40,697 bases of DNA, from NCBI GenBank assembly GCA_030650845.1, contig JAUSDC010000093.1, forward strand, positions 1 to 40,697, given 5' to 3'. Position 1 is the stretch's first letter; every line of letters starts with the position of its first letter. A program made the translations under genes and the position numbers. This document shows positions 19,263 to 27,429 of this stretch, piece after piece. This stretch comes from Candidatus Methanoperedens sp. GTDB taxonomy: Archaea; Halobacteriota; Methanosarcinia; Methanosarcinales; Methanoperedenaceae. The notes below the pieces were generated by a model. That model was not told the origin of the DNA. It did not search any database and was given only the letters and a program-made list of their open reading frames with translations.

Positions 19263-19687
19263 TATGACACCTCTGCATTCTTTATAATTTCCATAAGTTT
19301 TTCCAATTCTAATTTTTTCTTTTTCATCTTCAGGGGGGGAATTTCACCTTTATCAAGCGCTCGTAATCCCTGAGCTATCTGAGGAAGAAGCTTTTCCTCA
19401 GTCTCAAGCATATGGAATCCGGGTCTTGCACCGCCCCTTCTCGTAGCTCTGCACCTGTTGGGTTCACCCGGGGCAAATCCTCTCTCTTTAATGAATATGC
19501 CGTAAGGATCTATCTTGCGTGTTTCAGAAAGGAGTTTATCCACCACAGAACGTTCGCCGCTTACCATAACGCCAAAGCAGGTTTCTTTTATCATGACATC
19601 TGCATTAGATTCATAAAGTTTAATAACGACATCGCTTGGAAGCACTTTTGAAGAATTAATAACTATCATTTTTGTTATGTTATCCAT
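19262..19687 (-). CDS. mmp6: Methanogenesis marker protein 6
   Basis: This 141-residue protein is recognised from the GEPNRCRATRRGGARPG segment (about 94-110), characteristic of marker protein 6, and from gene order. The N-terminal half looks like a small alpha/beta domain. The basic glycine/arginine-rich middle could contact nucleic acid or a cofactor, but no function is established. The start codon shares one base with the mmp3 stop, and the stop shares one base with the mmp5 start, implying one polycistronic message. Confidence 0.87.
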   Translation of the reverse strand: MDNITKMIVINSSKVLPSDVVIKLYESNADVMIKETCFGVMVSGERSVVDKLLSETRKIDPYGIFIKERGFAPGEPNRCRATRRGGARPGFHMLETEEKLLPQIAQGLRALDKGEIPPLKMKKKKLELEKLMEIIKNAEVS

Positions 19688-21204
19688 TAAGAAACCTCCC
19701 TTATATACACTATATCCCCTTTTTTCATTCCTTTTAGCCTCTCAGGATCTATCACTTTTCCGATAATGTTCGTACATTCGAATTTTTCACCCGTGGGACC
19801 ATACTTTGCATCATCAACAAGCTTTACACCGATCATGCCATAACGTTTGGCAGCCTGATTGGTGACAGCTATCTCTCCGGCTTTGACTTCTTTCTTTGGG
19901 ACATTTTCAGGATTTATTTCCTTGTAGGCTTCAGCCTCTTTCTCCGACCTGAAGAGGTATGTATTCTCATAGGTGAAAAATACAGGCAGAGGCCCCAACG
20001 GTCTGTCTTTAAGACGCAGGGAATGCCTGAAAAAGTCAAGCGTAATTGGAGCAAGGTCATCATAGAACTTGACATCGATTATTTTATCGGATCTCACACC
20101 AAGCCCGGTTACGCTGCCTGCACTTATTATCTCGATCGTGGTGTCAGGGTACTGCTCGACTATTATGGCATCTTCTCCCGTGTACCCCTCCTTCTCAAGT
20201 TTTAGACCCCGAGCCCCTACTATTTTTTCAGCCTCAGCAAAACCCATCCCCTGCACCATTATGCGCTCTGGATTGGAAATGACCGCAAGTTTGTTGCCAG
20301 TCTGGGCTATCCTGATAAGTTCAAGACCTTCAGTAACGTGCCCGACCACGCTGTGCACAGCGCTTGATGTCCTGTCTCCTTTGTAGATATATGTGCGTCC
20401 ATTTCCCAGACCGTCAGTGCGTATTGACACTGCGCCTTCTGAACGGGCTTCCCAGTGTTCATAAGGACATCCCTCGCCCTTGAGAGCATCATCGGATATG
20501 AATGAATTAGAAAAAGTCTGGACATTGAATGTTTTTTTTCTGATAAGAGCAAGAAAATGTTCTGCTCCTTCGGGTGCTTCTTTGACGAGGTCAACCTTAA
20601 AATATGTGAAGATCCTCATGCCAGCTTCGAGTTTTGTTGAGAGGTCAGTTGTGCAGATCTTGTCAAGAAGTGTTTCCCATTTTATCACAGGTTCTATTTT
20701 CGTGATGGTATCTCCCTGTTTGAGTGCTGCTATAACACCTTTACCGCTTATTATCTTTCCAACTACTGCATCCCTTGGGCTTCCGTAATCAGAATAATGT
20801 TTGACTTTTGAAAACATCAAATATGAATTTTTTGCATCATATCCGCCAGTGCCAAAAAAAACATCATAACGATCTAATTTCTTCTCAACTCTTTCAGGCA
20901 CAACATCGGTTTCAAAAGGCCCGAAAGCTATAGAATTAGCGGTCTCCCAGTGGGCTTTTATATTACTGAGATAATCCTTGAACCTTGACCATATACCATG
21001 ATCTCCTGCAAGTTCTATCCTGAACTCTCCTCTTGTCGTCAGGATCTTGTATTCCGAGGTCGTCTCTTCCTTTTTCGTGCCTGCTTTTAAGATCCCCACA
21101 CTTGTTCCGGGATAATAGAATGCCTTTGAAAGATCAAGGACGTCTTTTAGTACTGCACCGTCCTTTACCTCTAATTTCTGTCCATTAACCTCTATCAATA
21201 TCAC
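19687..21204 (-). CDS. mmp3: Methanogenesis marker protein 3 (UPF0288 family)
   Basis: This 505-residue protein begins with a beta-grasp-like segment (ILIEVNGQKLEVKDGAVL). The body includes YIYKGDRTSSAVHSVVGHV, resembling a cyclophilin-like fold as annotated for this family. The length fits marker protein 3. It starts with GTG at 21204, preceded by AAAGGTG about 6 bp upstream. Mmp3 is a reported subunit of the MCR activation complex with Mmp7, Mmp17, McrC and AtwA (family knowledge). It lies 32 bp downstream of atwA and overlaps mmp6 by one base. McrC itself is not encoded in this window. Confidence 0.9.
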   Translation of the reverse strand: MILIEVNGQKLEVKDGAVLKDVLDLSKAFYYPGTSVGILKAGTKKEETTSEYKILTTRGEFRIELAGDHGIWSRFKDYLSNIKAHWETANSIAFGPFETDVVPERVEKKLDRYDVFFGTGGYDAKNSYLMFSKVKHYSDYGSPRDAVVGKIISGKGVIAALKQGDTITKIEPVIKWETLLDKICTTDLSTKLEAGMRIFTYFKVDLVKEAPEGAEHFLALIRKKTFNVQTFSNSFISDDALKGEGCPYEHWEARSEGAVSIRTDGLGNGRTYIYKGDRTSSAVHSVVGHVTEGLELIRIAQTGNKLAVISNPERIMVQGMGFAEAEKIVGARGLKLEKEGYTGEDAIIVEQYPDTTIEIISAGSVTGLGVRSDKIIDVKFYDDLAPITLDFFRHSLRLKDRPLGPLPVFFTYENTYLFRSEKEAEAYKEINPENVPKKEVKAGEIAVTNQAAKRYGMIGVKLVDDAKYGPTGEKFECTNIIGKVIDPERLKGMKKGDIVYIREVS

Positions 21205-21236
21205 GTAACACCTTTACCGGTTATTTCCATTATCAA

Positions 21237-22865
21237 TTATGTTAATTCCTTGACTATTCCTTCCAGGGTTTCTTCCCGCTCTTTCTCTGAAAGTTTGGAT
21301 AAAACCGCATCGGTATCTCCAATATCAACTATTTTTCCAAGGCGCATCAATGCGGCCCTGTCGCACACCTGAGCCACAAAGTCCATATCATGTGAGACTA
21401 TGATAAATGTTTCTCCAAGTTCTTTCCTGGCATTCAATATGGATTTTGCCACTTCGATCTTTGTCACCGGATCCATAGTACCTGTTGGTTCGTCAAAAAC
21501 AAGTATTCTGGGTTCTTTGATAAGCACCTGGGCCATCGCGACCCTGTGTCGTTCTCCCTCGCTCAGTTCATCTGGCATCTTGGCAAGGATCTCTGCTGCT
21601 TTTTTCTCTGTGAATCCTGCGGTGATCAATGTTTGGACAGCCTTTCGTTCACCAAGTTCCATTGGCAGGTCAAGCCCTATGGACTCTGTCAGGTTATTAA
21701 TAACGTTCCTGTGAGGATAAAGGCTGTATTCCTGATGAAGAACGCCAATATATTTGGTTGCCCTTCCTTTCTTGTCAGGGCCGAGCTGTTTCATGTCTAT
21801 CCACTCATCCCCGATCCTGATATCAATAGTCCCTGAAGTAGGAACGAGAAGTCCGGAAATGATCTTGGACGTTGTGGTCTTTCCAGCACCGCTCACACCG
21901 ATCAGACCGAATATTTCGCCTTCGTTCACATCAAAACTTATGTCATTGACAGCCCGGACTATGCCCCTGTCAAGTGAGAAATATGTCATCTTCAGTTCAC
22001 GCGCACGGATCACTGGTTTACCTATTTCCACTTTTTCCTGCTCCCCTAATTCTCCAACTTCTTTCATGAAAGCAGTGGATACTTCGTGCGGATCACCTAT
22101 CATAACTATCTTCCCTTCATCAAGCCAGAGCGCCCGGTGCGATAGTTCTTCTATGACCTTTGGCCAGTGAGAAGTAATAATGAGTGACATATTGAAATTC
22201 TTCGTTGCATTCAGGATTGTTTCATGAACGATCTGGGCTGTCTTGGGGTCAAGCGTTCCTGTAGGTTCATCAGCAAGCAGTAGAATTGGATTTTTCACAA
22301 GCTGCCTGGCAAGTACAACTCTCTGTTTTTCACCACCTGAGAGTTCTCTTGCTATATGCATCATCCTGTTTGAAAGGTTGACCTGATCAAGCAGATCTGC
22401 AGCTCTATTAATGGCAGTTGGTCCCATTTCCCCGATCTCCTGGAGCGCGTTCATGACGTTCACGATAACCCTTTCATCGCCGTAAAGGGCAAACGTCCTC
22501 TGGAGCATGATGGCTATTCTTCTTGTTATGTCCCTTCTCACCGGGTCATGGATATCCAGTTTTACGAAATCGGCATCGAATTTCTCAAAATTTGAATTGC
22601 ATTTTGGGCATGGTGTTCCCGCTTTGCTTGGTTTTTCAATTAATCCGCATTTACTGCACCTGGCAAGATGGTATATTATGCTTCCTGATACATCGTCAAA
22701 AGTTTCTACACCTCTAAGGATATGCATGAGAATGGATTTTCCAGCGCTGCTTTTTCCCAGTATCCCCAGAATTTCACCCTCATTAACTTTCAGGTTTATG
22801 TCTTTGAGCACATCTACTCCATCAAAGCCGACACGAAGATCCTTTATTTCGATAAATAGCGTCAT
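21237..22865 (-). CDS. atwA: Methyl-coenzyme M reductase activation ATPase, component A2
   Basis: This 542-residue soluble twin ABC ATPase has a first domain with Walker A GKSSAGKS (37-44), signature LSGGEKQR and Walker [13 protein letters not shown]. The second has [16 protein letters not shown] and [12 protein letters not shown] zinc-ribbon-like insert in domain 1 has C70-x2-C73 and C86-x2-C89. There are no membrane segments, which separates it from transporters. This architecture is diagnostic of AtwA (component A2), the ATP-using part of the MCR activation system that returns the F430 nickel to Ni(I). GGAGAA lies about 6 bp before the ATG. It is the first gene of the mmp operon. Confidence 0.95.
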   Translation of the reverse strand: MTLFIEIKDLRVGFDGVDVLKDINLKVNEGEILGILGKSSAGKSILMHILRGVETFDDVSGSIIYHLARCSKCGLIEKPSKAGTPCPKCNSNFEKFDADFVKLDIHDPVRRDITRRIAIMLQRTFALYGDERVIVNVMNALQEIGEMGPTAINRAADLLDQVNLSNRMMHIARELSGGEKQRVVLARQLVKNPILLLADEPTGTLDPKTAQIVHETILNATKNFNMSLIITSHWPKVIEELSHRALWLDEGKIVMIGDPHEVSTAFMKEVGELGEQEKVEIGKPVIRARELKMTYFSLDRGIVRAVNDISFDVNEGEIFGLIGVSGAGKTTTSKIISGLLVPTSGTIDIRIGDEWIDMKQLGPDKKGRATKYIGVLHQEYSLYPHRNVINNLTESIGLDLPMELGERKAVQTLITAGFTEKKAAEILAKMPDELSEGERHRVAMAQVLIKEPRILVFDEPTGTMDPVTKIEVAKSILNARKELGETFIIVSHDMDFVAQVCDRAALMRLGKIVDIGDTDAVLSKLSEKEREETLEGIVKELT

Positions 22866-23157
22866 ATTTTATTCTCCGGGTTCATGTGTGTGAACTCATT
22901 AATCCGCATTATCATAAATTTTTGCATTTGGTTCTAAAACCATCATTTCTGACGGTTAGCATGTGGTTGATTATTTCTGCGGCGTTTTAAATTAGATAAG
23001 GCAGTACATAAATATAACGATAATACATTACATTATAAACAAAATAACAATCGAATTATATGGACATTAATAATATGGCCTGAAATGAATATCTTTTTCT
23101 GAAATGAACAATAATCCTATATATTCCACCTGACCATTACAGGCGTGAGGTATAACA
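22866..23157. promoter_or_regulatory. Divergent promoter region between atwA and prs
   Basis: This is 292 bp without a convincing gene. Next to atwA, GTTCA-TGTGTG-TGAAC (about 22882-22897) forms a small hairpin in the probable leader. Near prs there are two direct copies of CTGAAATGAA (23080-23089 and 23099-23108), 19 bp apart, followed by TATATATT at 23118-23125. The TATA box lies about 35 bp before the prs start. The middle is AT-rich with several other TATA-like strings, so the atwA promoter cannot be fixed by eye. Confidence 0.45.
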
Positions 23158-24009
23158 TTGGATATTATTGGCGGACCCGCTTCGCAGTTGCTCGCAGGAA
23201 GAGTTTCCAATATTCTAAAAAATAACCTGCTGATAAGTGATTTTAAGAGATTTCCTGATGGTGAGCTTTATACTCGAGTTCTTGACGATCTTACCTGTGA
23301 TGTTGTTACAATAATTCAGAGCACAGTAACAGATTCTGATTTTGTCTCACTTTTGCAGCTTATTGATGCATGCAGAGATGTTTCCAGGATCAATGTTGTC
23401 ATTCCTTACATGGGTTATGCACGACAGGATAAACGTTTCAAACCCGGTGAACCGATAAGTGCCCGGGCTATCGCTGAAGCAATAAAAGCTGATAAAGTTT
23501 ATATAGTTAATATCCACGATGAAAGCATTCTTGATCATTTTGATGCTGAGGCGGTAAATCTTGATTCAACTCCTGTCATTGGAAAATATATTAAGAACAT
23601 GAAGCTTATGGATCCATTGATAATTTCTCCAGATGAAGGGGCCATCGGTCTTGCTAAGAACGCATCAAAAAACCTGGGCATAGATTACGATTTCCTTGAA
23701 AAGACGCGTCATAGCGGAGAGATCGTTTCAATGAAACCAAAGACACTGGCTGTAAAGGACAGGGATGTAATAATCCTTGATGATATTATATCGACGGGCG
23801 GGACGATGGCTGAGACGATTGCTTTGCTGAAGAGTCAGGGGGCGCATGAGGTTTATGTTGCCTGCGTACATCCTGTGCTTTCCAGTAATTCAACACTGAA
23901 ATTATTCAGAGCAGGTGTGAAAGAGATCATCGCAACGGATACGATCGATAAGGGTGTTAGCGTGGTGAGTGTAGCACCGGTTATTGCGGATGCGTTAAGG
24001 GCACAGTAA
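23158..24009 (+). CDS. prs: Ribose-phosphate pyrophosphokinase (PRPP synthetase)
   Basis: This 283-residue enzyme, the usual archaeal length, makes phosphoribosyl pyrophosphate from ribose 5-phosphate and ATP for nucleotide, His and Trp synthesis. Diagnostic features are RFPDGELYTR near the N-terminus, the catalytic flexible-loop region YARQDKRFKPGEPISA (87-102), NIHDESILDHF, and the PRPP-binding loop VIILDDIISTGGT (203-215). Translation starts at TTG 23158, with GTGAGG 7 bp upstream. It appears monocistronic, with a hairpin terminator after it. All key residues are present. Confidence 0.95.
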   Translation: MDIIGGPASQLLAGRVSNILKNNLLISDFKRFPDGELYTRVLDDLTCDVVTIIQSTVTDSDFVSLLQLIDACRDVSRINVVIPYMGYARQDKRFKPGEPISARAIAEAIKADKVYIVNIHDESILDHFDAEAVNLDSTPVIGKYIKNMKLMDPLIISPDEGAIGLAKNASKNLGIDYDFLEKTRHSGEIVSMKPKTLAVKDRDVIILDDIISTGGTMAETIALLKSQGAHEVYVACVHPVLSSNSTLKLFRAGVKEIIATDTIDKGVSVVSVAPVIADALRAQ

Positions 24010-24010
24010 T

Positions 24011-24034
24011 AATTGAGCTAACAATTAAGCTAAC
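24011..24034 (+). repeat. Tandem 12-bp direct repeat after prs
   Basis: AATTGAGCTAAC is followed immediately by AATTAAGCTAAC, differing at one base. It begins one base after the prs stop and precedes the terminator hairpin. It probably reflects slippage or duplication. No function is visible. Confidence 0.6.
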
Positions 24035-24053
24035 TTTTTCATCAAAGAAAAAG

Positions 24054-24078
24054 AAGGAAGAATAACTTCCTTTTTTTT
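24054..24078 (+). terminator. Hairpin/T-tract terminator of prs
   Basis: AAGGAAG (24054-24060) pairs with CTTCCTT (24066-24072) across a 5-nt loop. A run of eight T residues spans 24071-24078. It sits between the convergent prs and ferritin-like genes. The T-run favours termination of prs. In the other direction the A-rich flank gives no T-tract, because the C-rich arm is not followed by one. Confidence 0.65.
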
Positions 24079-24105
24079 CGAATTTAATTTTTTTGCTTTG
24101 GTTTT

Positions 24106-24525
24106 TTACTTTAGCAGTATCGTGAAGGTATGCTTATGCTCTTCTTCATCAGTCATTATTTCTTCGAATAGCAGCCTCGTGGTTGAATCCCCTTTACTGT
24201 CAGCCAATTTGATAATCTCAGCATACAATTCCAGCGCCTCATCTTCAGCCCGAAGGTCATTCTCTATCATTTCTTTCAGAGAACCACCCACAGTGATTGG
24301 AGTGGGCTTTGTCGTTGGAGTCCCCCCGAGATAGAATAGCCTCTCTGCTATCTTTTCAGCATGTTTCATTTCATCAATTGCAATATCCTCAAAAATATCC
24401 TTTATCTCAGGGCTTTTCATTCCCATAGCCATTACATGCTGCCACATGTACTGTACACTTACTCCGATCTCTCTTGCGATCGCACGGTTCAATAATTCCA
24501 GTAGATTTTGTTCCACTTTTAACAC
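24106..24525 (-). CDS. Ferritin-like di-iron protein (bacterioferritin/DPS family)
   Basis: This is a four-helix-bundle protein of about 139 residues. Di-iron ligands in the proposed numbering are E19 (IAREIGVSVQY), E52 and H55 (IDEMKHAEKI), then glutamates in AEDEALELY and the EEEH of IMTDEEEHKH. It likely stores or detoxifies iron, or scavenges peroxide. I choose GTG 24525 as start: a TATATATT box at 24548-24555 lies 25-30 bp upstream, giving a leaderless mRNA. A frame extending to GTG 24579 would place coding sequence across the promoter. The downstream GTG 24516 is a third option. No haem-binding methionine can be assigned with confidence. Confidence 0.85.
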   Translation of the reverse strand: MLKVEQNLLELLNRAIAREIGVSVQYMWQHVMAMGMKSPEIKDIFEDIAIDEMKHAEKIAERLFYLGGTPTTKPTPITVGGSLKEMIENDLRAEDEALELYAEIIKLADSKGDSTTRLLFEEIMTDEEEHKHTFTILLK

Positions 24526-24547
24526 CCGAGGTTTATTTGGATTTACC

Positions 24548-24555
24548 AATATATA
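24548..24555 (-). promoter_or_regulatory. TATA box of the ferritin-like gene
   Basis: TATATATT on the minus strand lies 23-30 bp before the proposed GTG start at 24525. It lies inside the longest open frame, which argues against the longer start at 24579. Confidence 0.55.
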
Positions 24556-24627
24556 GACCTGTCGGGATTTCAAAACCACACGTTTTTTTTCGTGAAAAAA
24601 AAACTTTAGCCCAATTTTGACTTTAGC

Positions 24628-24744
24628 TTACTTCGTTTTATGGTTTATAATATGCATTGATGCTTCAAATTCTTTGTCGATCTGCTTCAGGTCGTAGCAT
24701 TCTTTGCGCTGTTCCGCTATTTGTTGGATATCAGTTTCGTCCAT
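24628..24744 (-). CDS. Possible 38-codon small protein
   Basis: An ATG frame at 24744 encodes a 38-residue hydrophilic, helix-prone peptide starting MDETDIQQIAEQRKEC and ending HIINHKTK, with a TAA stop. A palindromic GTATATATATAC (24773-24784) lies about 30-40 bp upstream and could supply a TATA box. The Shine-Dalgarno match is weak. No family is recognised, and the short length means chance cannot be excluded. It fills most of the gap between the ferritin-like gene and the TPM-domain gene. Confidence 0.4.
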   Translation of the reverse strand: MDETDIQQIAEQRKECYDLKQIDKEFEASMHIINHKTK

Positions 24745-24772
24745 AATAACCACTCATTATGATTATTATTAT

Positions 24773-24784
24773 GTATATATATAC
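24773..24784. promoter_or_regulatory. Palindromic TATA element between small ORF and TPM gene
   Basis: GTATATATATAC is a perfect 12-bp palindrome and so reads as a TATA box on both strands. It fits the minus-strand small ORF (start 24744) best. For the plus-strand TPM gene a closer TATA-like CTATAAATC exists at 24834-24842. Confidence 0.35.
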
Positions 24785-24865
24785 TTTTTTCAGGAAATTT
24801 TATTTTTTGATTTTTTTGATAGCAGCGAGATATCTATAAATCAGTTTAAAGCAATTATTGAAAAC

Positions 24866-25672
24866 ATGAAGTGGACATGGTTAATTATTTTGATGCTGTT
24901 GCTCCCTACTGCATCTGCAATAAGTTATCCCCAGCACAGCGGTTTTGTCACAGACAATGCCAACATGATCGACCAGTCCTATAAAGAAAAGATAACGCAG
25001 CTTGCAGGAGCCATAGAAAAAGAATCTACTGTAGAGATCGCTGTTGTCACAATAGAGTCGCTTGAAGGCGAATCGATGGAGATGTATGCTGTAAAGCTTT
25101 TCGAGAATTGGGGTATCGGGAAAAGGGATAATGATAACGGTCTTCTCATAATTGTCGCTAAGGATTCACACGATTACAGGTTCGAGGTAGGTTACGGGCT
25201 TGAGGGTACAATTACAGACAGTATGAAAGTCAATATAGGGGACAGGATAATCGTACCGAATTTCAAGAATGGGGATTATGGAAAAGGCATATATGAGTCA
25301 ATGCTTGTGGTACAGGAACTCATTAAAGGAAATCCTGAAGTCGTTTCAAAGTATAGCATGAACCAGGGCAGTTCTGATGATTTTGCGTCACTATTCATTA
25401 TTTTGATCATTCTTGTATTTGTATTTATTATCTTTATTTCCATCATGAATACTAGATACAGCAGGGACACATCAGGAAGAAGGCGGTATGATTCTGGCAT
25501 TCCTGCGCCCGGTATTGGCTGGGGATGGGGCGGCGGCGGTCTGGGTGGAGGCAGGATCGGGGGCGGAGGATTTGGAGGAGGTTTTGGCGGTGGAGGTGGC
25601 GGATTTGGGGGCGGCTTTGGCGGTTTCGGAGGAGGTAGATCGGGCGGTGGCGGCTTTGGAGGAAAATGGTAA
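24866..25672 (+). CDS. Secreted, membrane-anchored TPM-domain protein with glycine-rich tail (YgcG-like)
   Basis: This 268-residue protein has a signal peptide (residues 1-18, ending LLPTASA), a TPM domain at about 20-160 (GFVTDNANMIDQSYKEKI, then WGIGKRDNDNGLLIIVA and RFEVGYGLEG), one membrane helix near 174-195, and a C-terminal tail of glycine-rich repeats ending GGFGGKW. TPM proteins of this YgcG type are often linked to LemA, as here two genes downstream. The start is ATG 24866, with CTATAAATC about 28 bp upstream; a frame to 24704 would add 54 residues before the signal peptide. The role is probably in envelope protein quality or repair, but the biochemical activity is uncertain. Confidence 0.85.
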   Translation: MKWTWLIILMLLLPTASAISYPQHSGFVTDNANMIDQSYKEKITQLAGAIEKESTVEIAVVTIESLEGESMEMYAVKLFENWGIGKRDNDNGLLIIVAKDSHDYRFEVGYGLEGTITDSMKVNIGDRIIVPNFKNGDYGKGIYESMLVVQELIKGNPEVVSKYSMNQGSSDDFASLFIILIILVFVFIIFISIMNTRYSRDTSGRRRYDSGIPAPGIGWGWGGGGLGGGRIGGGGFGGGFGGGGGGFGGGFGGFGGGRSGGGGFGGKW

Positions 25673-25684
25673 GGTAGGGATATT

Positions 25685-26326
25685 ATGAAAGAGACAAATA
25701 TGAAAATCAAAGAAATATTAGGAGAAGATCTTGTAACGCTTGCTGAATATTATACAGGAGACCAGAAAAGGCTCATTGCTGTCTGTAAAACCCTTGATCT
25801 TGATATTTTAAGCAAGATCAAACAGGGAAAGGAATTCCCTTTATTATTTACAAAAGAAGAGCTCATAAGGGGCGTGGATGTTTTCCCTGTTGAGTTCCTG
25901 AACATAAAACATGATTATAAAATCCTTCATGGCGAAGATCTCCTGAAAGATATTCAGATATCCAAGAAAAATCTTCGTCTTCAGCTTGAGTTTGAGTTCA
26001 GATCTAAACTCATTCATCTTCGTTCAGAGTACCTCATGTTCAAAGAAAGGGAACTTGAATCCCTCATATTATCCACTGTCCCTGCACTCTCCCCAATAAT
26101 GGGGGCCCTAACATACCTGAAAGACCTGCAGCATGGCGATACTCCGGAGATGTTCGACATCGTTTCAAGAGGATACGGGATCGATGTTAGTGTTCTTAAA
26201 GAGATATATGATATCAGGCAGGGAAAAGCAAAATTTAAGAAAGATAAGGAGCAGTACATTAAAGAACTTATCGATGTATTATCCGGTATAGGAAAGATCA
26301 TAGATGAAATAAAGGTGAGCGAATGA
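25685..26326 (+). CDS. Unknown cytosolic helical protein in TPM-LemA operon
   Basis: This 213-residue protein has no signal peptide or membrane segment. It is Lys/Glu/Leu-rich and mainly helical. No family is recognised. Notable stretches are a charged amphipathic region near 95-125 (KKNLRLQLEFEFRSKLIHLR) and a C-terminal Lys-rich helix. It lies 12 bp after the TPM gene and overlaps the lemA start by 4 bp (ATGA), so it is translated with them. It could be a cytosolic partner of the membrane TPM/LemA pair. Two start codons are possible (Met1 and Met6). Confidence 0.75.
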   Translation: MKETNMKIKEILGEDLVTLAEYYTGDQKRLIAVCKTLDLDILSKIKQGKEFPLLFTKEELIRGVDVFPVEFLNIKHDYKILHGEDLLKDIQISKKNLRLQLEFEFRSKLIHLRSEYLMFKERELESLILSTVPALSPIMGALTYLKDLQHGDTPEMFDIVSRGYGIDVSVLKEIYDIRQGKAKFKKDKEQYIKELIDVLSGIGKIIDEIKVSE

Positions 26327-27312
26327 GTTTGAATAAAGTTTTAGTAGCTATCGGGATCATAGTATTATTAATTGGCGGCGTGTTCTTATTAACATACAAC
26401 GGTCTTGTTTCGGCGCAGGAGGGTGTTGACGCCCAGTGGTTCCAGGTTGAGAACCAGTACCAGCGCCGCGCAGACCTTATTCCCAATCTGGTTGATACAG
26501 TGAAAGCCTTTGCAGCTCATGAGGAAAAAATCTTTATTGAAGTAACGAAATACCGCAGCCAGTGGAGCGCGGCTGCCACACAGGAAGAAAAAATGGCAGC
26601 TGCAGAAGGCATGGATTCCGCTATTTCAAGATTACTCGTTGTAGTGGAGAATTATCCTGAGATTAAGTCAGAACCGAACTTCCTTGCCCTCCAGGCACAG
26701 CTTGAGGGTACAGAAAACCGCATTGCAGTGGAGCGGATGCGGTATAATGAAAAAGTGAGGGATTACAATACGCAGTTGAAGAGAATCCCCTCATCGTTCG
26801 TGGCAGGTATGTCGGGTTTCGAACCCAAAGCATACTTCGAAGCTGATAAAGGAGCGCAGGATGTTCCTAAAGTGAATTTTAATCAGCCGGGTTCGACTTC
26901 ACCATCTGGTTCGCCATCTGCAACGCTTCAGTCCACGATCGCAAATGCGAGCGTTAAGCTATATGGAGTGAAGACCGATGTTGAACTTGGCGAGAACATA
27001 ATATTGAAATTATCCGCTGTTAACCTCATTACAAAACCCGTTATGAAGGCTCAGGTAATCCTGATCCCTCCATCAGGCATGTCTGTCACTTCATCTGAGA
27101 ATGCTTTTTCAGGAGCTGGACAGTATACCGCTACGTTTGATCTGCAGCCAGGCGGATCAAAGGATATTGAGATAACGATACAGACAGTTCAGACGGGCGA
27201 TTTCATTGTAGAAGGCAGGGTCAATTATTATTTCGGGAATGACATGTCAACTGCTGAAGATTATACACTTCAACTTCCAATAAAAGTGAGGAACAAGAAA
27301 CCGATCACATGA
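26323..27312 (+). CDS. LemA family membrane protein with C-terminal beta-domain extension
   Basis: This is a 329-residue protein. Residues 5-27 form a membrane helix. Residues 28-185 match LemA: YNGLVSAQEGVDAQWFQVEN and QRRADLIPNLVDTVKAFAAHE, then a helical bundle ending ISRLLVVVENYPEIKS and NEKVRDYNTQLKRIPSS. A Ser/Pro-rich linker (about 196-207) leads to ~120 residues with alternating beta patterning, resembling CARDB/Ig-like archaeal surface modules. Standard LemA proteins are about 185 residues, so this is a fusion. The topology puts both domains outside the cell. The gene closes the TPM operon. LemA function is not established. Confidence 0.87.
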   Translation: MSLNKVLVAIGIIVLLIGGVFLLTYNGLVSAQEGVDAQWFQVENQYQRRADLIPNLVDTVKAFAAHEEKIFIEVTKYRSQWSAAATQEEKMAAAEGMDSAISRLLVVVENYPEIKSEPNFLALQAQLEGTENRIAVERMRYNEKVRDYNTQLKRIPSSFVAGMSGFEPKAYFEADKGAQDVPKVNFNQPGSTSPSGSPSATLQSTIANASVKLYGVKTDVELGENIILKLSAVNLITKPVMKAQVILIPPSGMSVTSSENAFSGAGQYTATFDLQPGGSKDIEITIQTVQTGDFIVEGRVNYYFGNDMSTAEDYTLQLPIKVRNKKPIT

Positions 27313-27367
27313 AAACACTGTCGCCAATAATCATTTTCCAGCTGTGCAAAAGCTTTTATCCGAATAG

Positions 27368-27404
27368 CATATAACATTAACGTGTGAGTGGAAAAGTTCA
27401 CTCA
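27368..27404 (+). promoter_or_regulatory. Flavodoxin promoter with inverted repeat
   Basis: CATATAAC at 27368-27375 is a TATA-like element. About 20 bp on, TGAGTG (27385-27390) and CACTCA (27399-27404) form an inverted repeat with an 8-nt spacer at the expected transcription start. It could be an operator or a leader hairpin. An AAGGAG ribosome-binding site follows at 27416-27421. Confidence 0.4.
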
Positions 27405-27429
27405 TTCAATATGATAAGGAGTGTGAAAC

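Noticed and set aside
24704-24865. Longer start for the TPM protein
   Set aside because: It would bury the signal peptide behind 54 residues and cross a likely TATA box.
25276-25710. Proline-rich antisense frame
   Set aside because: It is the reverse complement of the glycine-repeat coding region of the TPM protein, a composition artefact.
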